Assembly: GCF_008086595.1 (NCBI RefSeq)
Contig: NZ_RXYA01000017.1
Coordinates: forward strand, 21,583-85,582
Reading direction: 5' to 3'
Length of the DNA stretch: 64,000 nucleotides
Source: Acetobacterium paludosum
Lineage (GTDB): Bacteria > Bacillota > Clostridia > Eubacteriales > Eubacteriaceae
Shown here: piece after piece, positions 45,008 to 55,075 of the stretch
Numbering within the stretch: the first letter of the stretch is position 1
Layout of the letters: each line of letters opens with the position of its first letter
The notes under the pieces: generated by a model
The model's database searches: none
What the model saw: the letters and a program-made list of their open reading frames with translations, nothing else
What the model was told of the DNA's origin: nothing
Translations under genes and position numbers: made by a program

Positions 45008-47300
45008 AAGAAACAAAGTGATTACAACGGCCCTGGCGGTATTTCTGATCCTTTCCGCTCTTTTGATGGCCGGCGGACTAAGAGTGACCGGTGCGATGAT
45101 ATCTTCAGTGAAGGGGTTAACTGAAATGGCTGTTTCGCCCGAATATATTCAGATGCACAAGGGCACGTATGCTGAGGAAGCACTTGATCATTTTGTTGAA
45201 ACTCATGATTATATCAAGGATTCGCTGACCGTCAAAATGCTGGATATCCGGAATGCAGATCTCATTTATCAGGGGGAAACGCTTGAAAAAAGTCTAATGG
45301 ATAACGGATTCGTTGTTCAGAATAACGGATTTGATTTTCTGCTTAATATGGATAATGAAATTGCCGTTGTTCAGGATGGGGAAATCGGCGTGCCTGTCTT
45401 TTATGCCCAGGCACTGGGGATTAAAACCGGCGATGTCATTACCGTACATGAAGGTGATTACCGTAAGGAACTGACGGTATCAACCATCATTCGGGACGCA
45501 TCGATGAACTCTGCACTGGCATCTTCAAAGCGTTTCTTAATCAGTCAGTCAGACATGGCTGAAATCAGTTCCCATATGGGAGAATGGGAATACTGTTTTG
45601 AATTCCTGTTAAAGGATGGCACATCGACGTCGGTTTTGGAGAAGGATTATATGGATGCGGGTATGCCTTCCAACGGCGTGGGAATAACCGGCAGCCTGCT
45701 GATGCTGATGAATACTTTTTCTTATGGTCTGGTGGCATTCATTATTATTGCAATCAGTCTGCTTTTAATCATCATCTCAGTCCTGTGTTTATCTTATATT
45801 ATTCGGGCAACCATGTCAGAAGAGCATGCTGCTATCGGAGCGATGAAAGCAATTGGCTTTCCGGTCAAATCAATTGAGCAGCTGTATCTGATAAAATATT
45901 CAATATTGGTGCTGGCGGCAGCAGTCATCGGCTATTCGGCAGCCATCCCATTTGGTGATTTCTTTTCCTTCTCGGTTATTCGGTACTGCGGCTCTGGCAG
46001 CGGCGAATGGATGAAATGGGTGTTTCCATTCATCGGGGTCATTCTGCTCAGTCTGATGATACTGCTGGAATGCCGCAGAATCATCCGCAGAAATCTCAAG
46101 AGTACGGTTGTGGAGCTGATGCGCGAGGAAGAGCAGATCAAGAAACAAGGCCATTATTCTTTGCCTTCCAGAGGGTTGAAATATCGAAACCTGACGATCG
46201 CAATCGGTGAACTGAAATGCAGATGGAAGGAATATGTCGTTATCTTTTTAGTCTTTGTCTTCTCGTCATTTTTGATGCTGCTTCCGCTGAACATGAAGAG
46301 TACCGTTGAAAATCCGTCTTTCATTACTTATATGGGGGTGGGACAAAGCGATATCCGTATTGATATTCAGTATACGGATAATCTGACCAAACAAAAAGAC
46401 GCCGTGACATCCTATCTGGAGAATGATTCTGAAATTGAGAAGGTGGTCATTTATAAAAATGGCTATGTACAGTCTCAGAATGGATCAGGAGAATGGGAAT
46501 ACATACGCGTGGAAAATGGTGATGAATCGGTTTTCCCATTGGAATACCTTGAGGGAAGCGCCCCGGTTGGCAGTAAAGAAATGGCGCTCTCTTATCTAAA
46601 TGCTTCCGAATTAGGAAAAAAGGTTGGCGATTCGATAACGGTAAAATATAAAGGGGCCGATCTTATCTTTACGGTCAGCGGAATCTATCAGGATATTACA
46701 TACGGTGGTAAGACAGCCAAAGCAGCCATCGATTTTGACGAAAATGATGTGCAAGTATATATTATCTATTTGGATGTCAGAAATGGTGTCTCGATTGCTA
46801 AAAAGACGGATGAACTGCGAACAATTCTGACCGTCGGTAAAATAACGACGGTTAATGAATTCGTTGCGCAGACACTCAGCGGCATTATGGATGACATGAG
46901 CCTGATAGAAGGTACCGCCATCGTTATAGCGCTGCTGCTAATTATGCTGATTACCGTGATGTTCTTGCAGCTAGTCACAGCGAAAGAACACAGTGCCATC
47001 GCAATCAAGAAAGCAATCGGCTTTTCAAACCGGGACATCCGGATACAGTTCGGAATACGGATTTTTGTAATTCAGTTCGTGGCAATTGTTATCGGAACGA
47101 TTTTGGCAAATTCTTTAGGCGGCGTTATTTTCGGACTCATGCTTTCTTCCTTGGGAGCATCAAAAATAACAATGCTGGTCGATCCGCTTACGGCCTATCT
47201 GCTCTGCCCGGCAGCTCAGTTGCTGGTCGTCTTCATCACTGTGATTGTGGGAACTAAAGCAGTTGAAAAATATCATATTAGAGATCAAATAATGGAATAA
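44970..47300 (+). CDS. ABC transporter permease, FtsX/MacB family
   Basis: A 776-residue permease with the MacB-type duplicated arrangement. One N-terminal helix and a large extracytoplasmic domain are followed by a four-helix block (residues about 240-390), a second extracytoplasmic domain, and three C-terminal helices (about 635-770). FtsX motifs include EEHAAIGAMKAIGFPV and KEHSAIAIKKAIGFSN. Such permeases export peptides, antibiotics or lipids, or sense bacitracin-type drugs. The start at 44970 overlaps the MFS gene by 38 bp; GAGGAG precedes the ATG. The ATPase follows directly. Confidence 0.9.
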   Translation: MKLLLNLVRKDFKRNKVITTALAVFLILSALLMAGGLRVTGAMISSVKGLTEMAVSPEYIQMHKGTYAEEALDHFVETHDYIKDSLTVKMLDIRNADLIYQGETLEKSLMDNGFVVQNNGFDFLLNMDNEIAVVQDGEIGVPVFYAQALGIKTGDVITVHEGDYRKELTVSTIIRDASMNSALASSKRFLISQSDMAEISSHMGEWEYCFEFLLKDGTSTSVLEKDYMDAGMPSNGVGITGSLLMLMNTFSYGLVAFIIIAISLLLIIISVLCLSYIIRATMSEEHAAIGAMKAIGFPVKSIEQLYLIKYSILVLAAAVIGYSAAIPFGDFFSFSVIRYCGSGSGEWMKWVFPFIGVILLSLMILLECRRIIRRNLKSTVVELMREEEQIKKQGHYSLPSRGLKYRNLTIAIGELKCRWKEYVVIFLVFVFSSFLMLLPLNMKSTVENPSFITYMGVGQSDIRIDIQYTDNLTKQKDAVTSYLENDSEIEKVVIYKNGYVQSQNGSGEWEYIRVENGDESVFPLEYLEGSAPVGSKEMALSYLNASELGKKVGDSITVKYKGADLIFTVSGIYQDITYGGKTAKAAIDFDENDVQVYIIYLDVRNGVSIAKKTDELRTILTVGKITTVNEFVAQTLSGIMDDMSLIEGTAIVIALLLIMLITVMFLQLVTAKEHSAIAIKKAIGFSNRDIRIQFGIRIFVIQFVAIVIGTILANSLGGVIFGLMLSSLGASKITMLVDPLTAYLLCPAAQLLVVFITVIVGTKAVEKYHIRDQIME

Positions 47301-47311
47301 GGAGTCAAGTC

Positions 47312-48034
47312 ATGATAAAAGTTGAACAGATCAGTAAATCATTGAATAACTTAGAGATATTGAATAACGTGTCGTTTGAAATAAAAAGAGGGGATTTCGT
47401 CGGGGTTATGGGGCCTTCCGGTTCGGGTAAATCGACGCTTCTCTACAGTGTCAGCCAAATGGACAGCGTAAGCGCCGGCAGGATATTGTTTGAAGGCCGA
47501 AACATATCCGAAATGCCGGAGGCTGAATTATCCGAATTCCGGCTGACTAAAATGGGATTTGTCTTTCAGAATGCCCAGATGTTGAAGAATCTTTCGATCT
47601 TCGATAATATTATCCTCCCTGGTCTTGTCGCAGCAAAAGAAACGGTGCATATCATTAGACAGCGGGCATCAAAATTAATGAAACGCATGGAAATTGAAGG
47701 ACTCGAAGAGCGCGATGTCCGGGAAGTTTCCGGCGGACAGCTGCAACGGGCTTCCATTTGCCGCGCCATGATCAATAATCCTGAAATTCTGTTTTTGGAT
47801 GAACCCACCGGCGCTCTGAATTCTGCTGCCACGGATCAGGTATTGGCAATTCTTGAAGATTTGAATCATGAGGGAATAACCATCATGACCGTTACTCATG
47901 AACCCCGGGTGGCGGCCAAAGCAAAGAAGGTATTCTATATTCAAGATGGGCAGATAGCAGCCTGTAAGCAATTCCTGACTGATACAGACCATGAAAGGGA
48001 ACTGGATCAATGGCTAATGGAATTAACACAATAA
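47312..48034 (+). CDS. ABC transporter ATP-binding protein (MacB/LolD type)
   Basis: A 240-residue ATPase. Walker A GPSGSGKST, Q-loop FVFQNAQML, signature VSGGQLQRASICRA, Walker B ILFLDEPTGALNS and the H-loop TVTHEPR are intact. It is the last gene of the TetR 2 operon, 11 bp after the permease, and energises that permease. Confidence 0.95.
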   Translation: MIKVEQISKSLNNLEILNNVSFEIKRGDFVGVMGPSGSGKSTLLYSVSQMDSVSAGRILFEGRNISEMPEAELSEFRLTKMGFVFQNAQMLKNLSIFDNIILPGLVAAKETVHIIRQRASKLMKRMEIEGLEERDVREVSGGQLQRASICRAMINNPEILFLDEPTGALNSAATDQVLAILEDLNHEGITIMTVTHEPRVAAKAKKVFYIQDGQIAACKQFLTDTDHERELDQWLMELTQ

Positions 48035-48052
48035 TTTGTCTGTTGTTGAATA

Positions 48053-48088
48053 GAAACGAAGGCTACCAATATTGGCAGCCTTCGTTTC
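48053..48088. terminator. Near-perfect palindrome ending the efflux operon
   Basis: GAAACGAAGGCT and AGCCTTCGTTTC arms enclose CCAAT/ATTGG, pairing over 36 bp with one mismatch. No long T-run follows, but position suggests a terminator for both converging transcripts. Confidence 0.6.
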
Positions 48089-48136
48089 ATGTTATGGCAA
48101 ATTTGATCATATTCCAAAGTAAAACTTATCAAAGTT

Positions 48137-48376
48137 TTATTTAGTAAGCATGTGATGATAAACCAGTTCCTGTAAAACGTCTTTAACAAGCATGATCTCG
48201 TGCTTTTGTTTAGGCAGATTGTCGGAATAATAATAATCGATAATCGGGTGATAGTTGTTGCTCACCGCTTTTCTTTTGCGAATAACCTTCAATGTGTCGT
48301 TTGGCGAAATTATGCCAGCGTCAATATCCTCATTGATATCTCCAATAAGTTCTTCATAATCATATGAGTACTTCAT
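48137..48376 (-). CDS. Small hypothetical protein, 79 residues
   Basis: I do not recognise this protein. It is acidic at the start (YSYDYEELIGDINEDID), basic in the middle (VIRKRKAV), and ends in helical sequence. GGAGTGG lies 7 bp before the ATG. Such short acidic-basic proteins are common regulators or hypothetical proteins in Clostridia. It is transcribed alone. Confidence 0.55.
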   Translation of the reverse strand: MKYSYDYEELIGDINEDIDAGIISPNDTLKVIRKRKAVSNNYHPIIDYYYSDNLPKQKHEIMLVKDVLQELVYHHMLTK

Positions 48377-48601
48377 TGTACTTCCACTCCTAAAACTTTT
48401 TAAAAAATATTTAATGAATAAAATTTCATCGAAATTAAATATATACCAAAATACCCGCTATTACCATAAAAATTTCTTCAGACAGTCCATTTTATTATTT
48501 ATCGATCGAAAAATATATAAAGACTCTAATTCTAAGCGAAATTGGTGTATAATATGAAATAATTTATTGATCAAAATATGTGTGGAACAAAGGAGACTGT
48601 T

Positions 48602-50062
48602 ATGTATGATGTGGCTATTATTGGAGCTGGAATAATTGGAACATCCATTGCCCGGGCCTTAAGTCGTTATCAATTATCGGTTGTTATTTTTGACAAAGAA
48701 AATGATGTGTCAATGGGTGCAACCAAGGCTAATTCTGCTATTGTTCATGGCGGATTTGCTGAATCCCACTCAAAAGTTAAGGGTGGTTTGTGTTATCAGG
48801 GAAGAAAGCAATTTGATCAGCTTGATAAAGAGCTGAACTTTGGATTTGAAAAAATCGGTTCTTTGGTTCTCGCCTTTGAGGAAGATCAACTGGCGGAACT
48901 GAAAAAACTTTATGAAAACGGCTTGGCCAATGGCTTGGATGACCTTGAAATGCTTAATCATGATCAAATTATGGCATTAGAGCCAAATGTCAACCCAGAT
49001 GTCAAGTATGCTCTTTATTGTAAAGGGGCGGGCGTATGTTCCCCCTATGAAATGGCCATCGCGCTAGCCGAAAATGCCGTGGCGAATGGTGTAAAGCTCA
49101 TTCTTAATACCGAAATTACGGCTATTCATCAGACCGAAGATGGGTTCGAGCTGGTTGATCAAACGAACAAAAATTATGCTGCTAAATATGTGATTAATGC
49201 CGGGGGCGTTTCATCGGCCACCGTATCCAAAATGGTTGGGATTGATTACTTTACAATCACCCCTCGCAGCGGTGAATATATCCTCATGGTTCGGGGATCA
49301 GGAAGTATCATCAATACGGTTTTATTCCAGATGCCGACAAAAATGGGTAAAGGAATCCTGGTAACGCCAACTTATTATGGCAATCTTCTGATCGGACCGG
49401 ATGCAGTCAATGAAGATACTGCTGATAAATCCACCCATGCCGACCGTCTGCTCAAGATTTTTAAGGAAGCCAGACATACGACGGCAAAATTGGATATCAA
49501 ACAATTCATCCGCAGCTTTACCGGGGTCCGCGCAGTCAGCTCGACGGATGATTTTATTATTGAAGCTACTCCCGTTAAAGGGTTTATTAACTGCGCCGGA
49601 ATTCAATCCCCTGGGATCACCTCTTCACCGGCCATTGCCGATAGGGTCGTCAATCTGCTAAAAGAATTGAACTGTCCGCTGGAAGAAGACCCCAACTTCA
49701 ATCCTTACCGCAAACCCATTATTACCCGAAAAGAACTGAAACCTTTAAAAGAAATTCAACCGCTTGTCGATCTGGAATCCAGTCCTGAAAAAATAATCTG
49801 CCGCTGTGAACAGGTAACTGAGGCAACCATTATCGACGCTATGAATCGCGGTATTCCGGTCACAACGATCGACGGTATCAAACGACGTACCCGGGCTGGC
49901 TGCGGTTGGTGTCAGGGTACTTTCTGCCGTCCTCGAGTCGCCGCAGTGATGGAACGTCAGCTAGGACAACCAATTGATCCAAGTTTTGATGTGGAACACA
50001 GCGGGGTCAATCGGGTCGGTAAAAATGAAATCGTTGATTATATTCAAAAAAATATGGGTTGA
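48602..50062 (+). CDS. FAD-dependent oxidoreductase with BFD-like [2Fe-2S] domain (GlpA-like)
   Basis: A 486-residue protein. The N-terminal FAD-binding motif is YDVAIIGAGIIGTSIARAL, and the fold is of the glycerol-3-phosphate/2-hydroxyglutarate dehydrogenase (DAO) type. The C-terminal 80 residues form a BFD-like domain with CRCEQ and CGWCQGTFC cysteines for a 2Fe-2S cluster. It may oxidise glycerol-3-phosphate or a hydroxy acid and pass electrons through the cluster. The start is ATG 48602, 7 bp after AAAGGAG; an upstream ATG (48578) lacks a ribosome binding site. Companion glpB/glpK genes are absent. Confidence 0.88.
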   Translation: MYDVAIIGAGIIGTSIARALSRYQLSVVIFDKENDVSMGATKANSAIVHGGFAESHSKVKGGLCYQGRKQFDQLDKELNFGFEKIGSLVLAFEEDQLAELKKLYENGLANGLDDLEMLNHDQIMALEPNVNPDVKYALYCKGAGVCSPYEMAIALAENAVANGVKLILNTEITAIHQTEDGFELVDQTNKNYAAKYVINAGGVSSATVSKMVGIDYFTITPRSGEYILMVRGSGSIINTVLFQMPTKMGKGILVTPTYYGNLLIGPDAVNEDTADKSTHADRLLKIFKEARHTTAKLDIKQFIRSFTGVRAVSSTDDFIIEATPVKGFINCAGIQSPGITSSPAIADRVVNLLKELNCPLEEDPNFNPYRKPIITRKELKPLKEIQPLVDLESSPEKIICRCEQVTEATIIDAMNRGIPVTTIDGIKRRTRAGCGWCQGTFCRPRVAAVMERQLGQPIDPSFDVEHSGVNRVGKNEIVDYIQKNMG

Positions 50063-50190
50063 TAGATAGAAATTTTCGGTCATTCAATTAATACCATGAG
50101 GAATTTGAATGATGATCAAATAAAAAAATGCAAATTTAAAAAACGGCAGCAAAAAAATGCTCGGTATGAATTTATCAGAGAGGAGAAAGC

Positions 50191-51132
50191 ATGAAACCAA
50201 ATTATATTGAAGAAACCATTGCCATTAACGGCATCAAAGAATATATGATTCACTATCAGGGAGAAAAGGATGCTCCTGTTGTTCTGTTTCTCCACGGCGG
50301 ACCGGGTAGTTCAGAATCTGTTTTTGCCTATTATATAGAAAGTGGTTGGAGTGGAAACTATACCAGTGTGTATTACGATCAGCGGGGTTCCGGAAAAACT
50401 TATTATCAAAACAAAAACGCCATCCCGACCATGGATAATCTGAAGGAAGATCTTCTGCAGACAGTGCTTTATGTTAAAGAAAAATATCAGACTGAAAAAA
50501 TCGTTATTCTGGGACATTCTTTTGGAACCGTGCTGGGATCAATGTTTGCAATCGAACATCCCGAACATGTGTTGTGTTATATTGGTGTTGGCCAGGTCAT
50601 CGACATCATCGAGAATGAGAAAGTCTGTTACAGCAAATTGGCAGGTGCCATTGACGGCGCTGAAAATGAAAAAGACAAGGAAAAACTCTCCGCAATCGGT
50701 GTTTATCCGCCAAAGTCGGATGACCAAAATTTGCTCAAGAAAATGAATGCGCTTCGAAAAATGCAGGGAAAATATAACCTTGGCATGAAAATAGACTGGC
50801 ATTTAATCAAACTGATTCTGAAAAGTCCGGTTGTCGGATGGTCTGAGATATCGGGACAGATCAATGGCATGAAGGTAAATGATGGCGTGTTTCGAGAACT
50901 CTGGGATTACAGCCTTTACGCCTATAATCGACAGTATGCTGTTCCGGTTTACTATATTTTAGGAGAAAATGACAATGAGACGCCAACTGAGATTGCGGTG
51001 AAATATTTTGAAACTATCATCGCTCCAGAAAAACAATTGTATCTTATAAAGAATGCCGGACACATGACCATGCTGGACAATTTAAAGGATTATCAGATCG
51101 CCCTGAACGATGTTTTGGAGCGGAACTCATAA
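50191..51132 (+). CDS. Alpha/beta hydrolase, proline iminopeptidase-like
   Basis: A 313-residue hydrolase. Oxyanion motif FLHGGPGSSES, DQRGSGKTYY, nucleophile elbow GHSFGT with Ser, and the C-terminal DN/ H region (ENDNETPTEIAVKYFE, KNAGHM). These are hallmarks of prolyl aminopeptidase-type hydrolases; related family members also hydrolyse esters. GAGAGGAGA precedes the ATG. A decayed copy of its first 67 bp lies at 55336. Confidence 0.9.
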   Translation: MKPNYIEETIAINGIKEYMIHYQGEKDAPVVLFLHGGPGSSESVFAYYIESGWSGNYTSVYYDQRGSGKTYYQNKNAIPTMDNLKEDLLQTVLYVKEKYQTEKIVILGHSFGTVLGSMFAIEHPEHVLCYIGVGQVIDIIENEKVCYSKLAGAIDGAENEKDKEKLSAIGVYPPKSDDQNLLKKMNALRKMQGKYNLGMKIDWHLIKLILKSPVVGWSEISGQINGMKVNDGVFRELWDYSLYAYNRQYAVPVYYILGENDNETPTEIAVKYFETIIAPEKQLYLIKNAGHMTMLDNLKDYQIALNDVLERNS

Positions 51133-51163
51133 CCTCGATTGATAGTCAATTTTTTTGAAAGGA

Positions 51164-51192
51164 GGTGACAAAATTCATCTGAAATTGTCACC
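51164..51192 (+). terminator. Hairpin after the alpha/beta hydrolase gene
   Basis: GGTGACAA and TTGTCACC (8-bp arms, 13-base loop) form a perfect stem 32 bp after the stop. No T-run follows, so its role as a terminator is uncertain. A ribosome-binding-site-like AAGGAGG overlaps its left side with no gene following. Confidence 0.4.
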
Positions 51193-51281
51193 CCGATGAA
51201 AAATTCTGCTGGAAAGCTTAATCCGTTTTGGAACGAAAAATATTAATGACTGAATCGATCAATGATAAGAAACGAATCGGA

Positions 51282-52358
51282 TTATTTATGGTTCAACAGA
51301 TAATTTTGAACTCGCAGGGCGGCATTTGCCTGAATATCATAGTAGTAAAAAGGAAAATCAAAGGAATGAAAAACTCCTTTGCCAAACATCGCACTTCCCG
51401 GCGCATATTTGTCTACGTCAACGGTACTGCAAATGATAACACCTTTGGCGGTATCAACCTGAGCATCGGCAAAGTTCTTCACCACTATATTGGTTCCATC
51501 CTCATTTTTAGCCACTGATCCGTCCGAATTTAATTGGAGTGACCCCAGATTATCGGAAGCAGGTGCGACTGTTTCATCAGTGGTCCAGCTGATCGGGTTG
51601 ATCGCCTTGGCGCCGGGTGTCACAACACCATCGGTTCCTTCAATGGTTGGGGCCTGAGTATTATATGAAATGATGACGCCGGTATCGCCAGCGCCGGTGG
51701 CAAATTTAAGGTTGGGATTCTGGGCCAGATAATCATCGGTTACCGAATAGCCAATGACGTAGGCAGCGATCATGCGGTTATTTACCTCAGGGTGTGCTTT
51801 CATATATTCCGACAAGATATAGATCATGACGTTGGATCCCTGGGAATGGCTTGCTAAAATAAAGGGCCGGCCATTATTATAATTTTTTATATAATAGTCA
51901 AAAGCGGCCAGTGCATCAGTCAGCGGAACACCTTTGACGATATCCTGTTGTTCATCAACCGACATGGAAAGAGTTGAACCGGCATCATCCTGGCGATAGT
52001 AGGGGGCATAAATATTGGCAATGTCTGAAAAAGCTGTCGCCTGTCGCTCATAGGCTAATTTTGATTGTTGGAGCATGACCGGATTATCAATGTCGCAGAT
52101 AATCGGATCGTCAGCATTTACCTTTGCCCATGCTGATGGATATAGGTAAAAAACATCCACGTCTTTGTTGTTTTCTGTGGGAAGGTTCAACCAGTGGTTG
52201 CTTTGACTGTAATCCGTAGCCTGAATGGCTGTGGAAGATTCCGTCTGTGCCGCATCTTTTTTTGTATCGGCTGTTTTAGCGCTGCATCCGGCAATAGCCA
52301 AACAGCAAAGTAATACAGTGAGGGATAAAAACAGGCGTTTTTCGATCTTCATTTTCAT
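51282..52358 (-). CDS. DUF3089 family lipoprotein hydrolase
   Basis: A 358-residue lipoprotein: signal peptide with lipobox LAIAGC, then an alpha/beta-hydrolase-like DUF3089 domain with nucleophile elbow ASHSQGSNVM and segments VFYLYPSAW, NPVML, YIKNYNNGRPFILASHS. It is anchored to the outer face of the cytoplasmic membrane and may hydrolyse an ester or lipid; substrate unknown. It has a proper RBS (AAAGGAGA) and is transcribed alone. Confidence 0.88.
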   Translation of the reverse strand: MKMKIEKRLFLSLTVLLCCLAIAGCSAKTADTKKDAAQTESSTAIQATDYSQSNHWLNLPTENNKDVDVFYLYPSAWAKVNADDPIICDIDNPVMLQQSKLAYERQATAFSDIANIYAPYYRQDDAGSTLSMSVDEQQDIVKGVPLTDALAAFDYYIKNYNNGRPFILASHSQGSNVMIYILSEYMKAHPEVNNRMIAAYVIGYSVTDDYLAQNPNLKFATGAGDTGVIISYNTQAPTIEGTDGVVTPGAKAINPISWTTDETVAPASDNLGSLQLNSDGSVAKNEDGTNIVVKNFADAQVDTAKGVIICSTVDVDKYAPGSAMFGKGVFHSFDFPFYYYDIQANAALRVQNYLLNHK

Positions 52359-52723
52359 TTCTCCTTTTAATCGTTTTCACGTTTTCATTATACTTTTATA
52401 TTTTCGACAAATTTTTAAAAAAGTTTAGGCATTATTTTGTCATGGTGACATCTTTTTTAATTTCATAAGTAACCTGAACAAGAAGCAAGAGATATAGCCA
52501 GACTGAAGATAATAGAGTGCTTCTTTATCTTCGTTGCCATTTATCATAATGTTAAATTTATACCCATCTAATACTACTTTATGCAGGCATTAAATAACTG
52601 AATTTTTTATTTAGCTGTAGTTAGAAAAAAAGGTTAGAAATACCCTCGACTAAATCATTCAAAAATAACGGATAATTGAAATCAATAGAAAGGTGTGCTT
52701 CGGTTGATAACGAACAGTGCTTT
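52359..52723. other. Intergenic stretch with one possible gene fragment
   Basis: No complete gene. The minus strand has a 52-codon frame ending at 52432 that looks like protein (VVLDGYKFNIMINGNEDKE, ALYYLQSGYISCFLFRLLM) but has no start or ribosome binding site; it may be a relic. The rest is AT-rich without hairpins of note. Confidence 0.35.
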
Positions 52724-55075
52724 CTAGCTATTTCCCCAAAACTCCTTTAAAATATTTCCCAGCTCTTTAGAATTACCGACTCTGGTATGAGGAAACCATT
52801 CCATCGGAAATAACTGCTGATAACTCTGATTGCTGAATCGATCGTCAATAAGTAGGATGACGCCTTTGTCCGTTTCTGTTCGGATGACTCTTCCTGCCGC
52901 CTGTAAAACTTTATTCATTCCCGGATACTGATAGGAGAATTCAAATCCGCGCTGGTTCTTTTTATTAAAATAGTCTCGAATGATATTTCGTTCAAAACAA
53001 ATTTGCGGCAGACCGACCCCGACGATCATTACCCCGATCAATTCTTCATGTTTTAAGTCCACCCCTTCAGAAAAGATGCCGCCCAGGACACAGAAGCCTA
53101 AAACCCCATCGCGGGCATTGGGCTTAAATAAGCTTAGAAAGTGTTCCCGTTCTTTTTCATTCATTTCAGTTGATTGTTTGATGGTATAGACATCCGGATA
53201 GTTTTCGCTAAACGCGTCATAAACGTCATTCATGTATTGATAGGATGGGAAATAGGCAATATAGTTGCCGAATTTTTGATCATAGACCGTTTTTATGCAT
53301 TCGGCAATGGCTAAATAGGATTCCTCCCGATTCCGGTATTTTGTCGAAATGCGATCGGCGATCAGCAGCGCTCGGTTGTTTACATCAAAAGGTGAGGGCA
53401 GGATGATTTTATAACAATCCTCTCCGCCACCCAGAATTTCCGAAAAATAGTCAATGGGTGACAAGGTGGCAGAAAAGAATACCGCTGACTTGCCGCGCTT
53501 AATTGCTTCGCTCAGCAGGTAGGATGGATCGAGACAGAATAATTTTATTCTGCTATCACCGTAGCTATTTTCTACATAAGTGATGTACCGTTCGTCGTAG
53601 AACTCGGCTGTCCGCATAAAGGTCAAGGCAGTGAAGTACAGTTCAAGCAACTGTTCATGGCCATCCCGGCCTTCATTCTGCGCCAGCCATTCTTCGGATT
53701 CGCTGATGAACCGCATGATGAGCGGATAGATCTCCTTGGGTTCGTCCTTTTGAAGATAGTGGTGATCAGCAGCTGCTAATTTTCGCATGGTGATCATGTA
53801 GGCATTCAATTTATCCAGGGACTTGGCAATCCCCGGTACTTTATCTTTAAAAACTCTTTTCAGCTCCAGAATGGGCTTTTTATAGAGTTCTGCCGAAAAC
53901 ATGGATCGGGCCCGATCCACTAAATTATGGGCTTCATCGATGAGAAAGGTATAGTCACCGCCATTATCCATAAAAAATCGTTTAAGATAAACTCTCGGAT
54001 CAAACACATAATTATAATCGCAGATCACACAATCCGACCAGAGTGTTAAATCCAGGGAAAATTCAAACGGACAGATTTGATGCTTTCTTGCATAGTTTTC
54101 AATAACCGGACGGGTGAAATAATTTTCCTGCTGCAAACAATCAAGAAGGGCATGATTGACCCGGTCAAAGTGGCCTTTGGCAAATTCACAATGATCGGGA
54201 TCGCAAATTGTTTCCGTCTGAAAACAGAGTTTATCCTTGGCAGTCAGGGTGACGGTCTTGAATTCAAGGCCTTTCTCTTTCATTTTGGAAAAAGCTTCTT
54301 CCACCACTTCCCGGACAATGGTTTTGGCGGTTAGGTAAAACAGTTTGGAGGTATGGCCTTCGGCGACGGCTTTTATTGCCGGAAACAAGGTTGAGATGGT
54401 TTTGCCGATGCCGGTTGGAGCCTGTATAAATATTTTCTTATTTTTAGAAATAGTGCGGTATACAGAAACAGCCAGCTTCCGTTGACCTTTCCGATAGTCT
54501 TCAAAAGGAAAATCCAGCGCCTTGATGGAGTCATCTCTTTTTATCACCCAATCGCTGGTCAGACTTGCCCAGATGAGATATTGATCGATGAGCTTATAAA
54601 AAAATTCGGTTAATTCATTTTGCGATAAAACTTCCAAAAATTGTTTGATTTCCTCGCTTTCCAGCTGGTAATAGGTGAGCTGCACACCAATCTGTTCAAT
54701 ATTATTTTGCACAGAATAAATAAAGGCATAGCATTTTGCTTGTGCCCAATGGGTTTCATTGTAATTTTCTTCGAGATATTCCAGGGGCCGATTCGTCGAT
54801 TTTATTTCGTCGACGATCAGCAAATCATCCTTGATGATAATGCCGTCGGCACGGCCTTCAATCTTAAAGGTAAAGCCCTGGTAGTCCACCGTATGTTTTA
54901 GCGACACTTCTGGCTCATATCCTTTGTTTTTATTATCTTTTTGAATTTTCTGATGGGCTCTGGTTCCTTCCAACGCCCTTGAATTGCTCATGAATTGCGA
55001 ATCAATATTGCCTGAACGCAAAATGAATTCGACCAGGTTTCGAACAGACAGTTTTATTTCGGGTTGTTTAGTCAT
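52724..55075 (-). CDS. PD-(D/E)XK nuclease fused to XPD/DinG-type Fe-S helicase
   Basis: A 783-residue protein. Residues 60-95 hold a PD-(D/E)XK core (GRADG with Asp77, IVDEIKST with Glu90 and Lys92), like Cas4/RecB nucleases. The helicase part has Walker A APTGIGKT near residue 219, Fe-S cysteines (285, 292, 297, 336), DEAH box IDEAHN near 381 and FSATLSP/ VGLPQ/ QAAGRVIRTETDKG motifs in the second RecA domain. It is a nuclease-helicase of the DinG/XPD group found in Firmicutes, thought to act in DNA repair. It is transcribed alone. Confidence 0.9.
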   Translation of the reverse strand: MTKQPEIKLSVRNLVEFILRSGNIDSQFMSNSRALEGTRAHQKIQKDNKNKGYEPEVSLKHTVDYQGFTFKIEGRADGIIIKDDLLIVDEIKSTNRPLEYLEENYNETHWAQAKCYAFIYSVQNNIEQIGVQLTYYQLESEEIKQFLEVLSQNELTEFFYKLIDQYLIWASLTSDWVIKRDDSIKALDFPFEDYRKGQRKLAVSVYRTISKNKKIFIQAPTGIGKTISTLFPAIKAVAEGHTSKLFYLTAKTIVREVVEEAFSKMKEKGLEFKTVTLTAKDKLCFQTETICDPDHCEFAKGHFDRVNHALLDCLQQENYFTRPVIENYARKHQICPFEFSLDLTLWSDCVICDYNYVFDPRVYLKRFFMDNGGDYTFLIDEAHNLVDRARSMFSAELYKKPILELKRVFKDKVPGIAKSLDKLNAYMITMRKLAAADHHYLQKDEPKEIYPLIMRFISESEEWLAQNEGRDGHEQLLELYFTALTFMRTAEFYDERYITYVENSYGDSRIKLFCLDPSYLLSEAIKRGKSAVFFSATLSPIDYFSEILGGGEDCYKIILPSPFDVNNRALLIADRISTKYRNREESYLAIAECIKTVYDQKFGNYIAYFPSYQYMNDVYDAFSENYPDVYTIKQSTEMNEKEREHFLSLFKPNARDGVLGFCVLGGIFSEGVDLKHEELIGVMIVGVGLPQICFERNIIRDYFNKKNQRGFEFSYQYPGMNKVLQAAGRVIRTETDKGVILLIDDRFSNQSYQQLFPMEWFPHTRVGNSKELGNILKEFWGNS

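Noticed and set aside
51282..51518. 96-codon plus-strand frame at 51228-51518
   Set aside because: Antisense to the end of the DUF3089 gene, with no coding character of its own.
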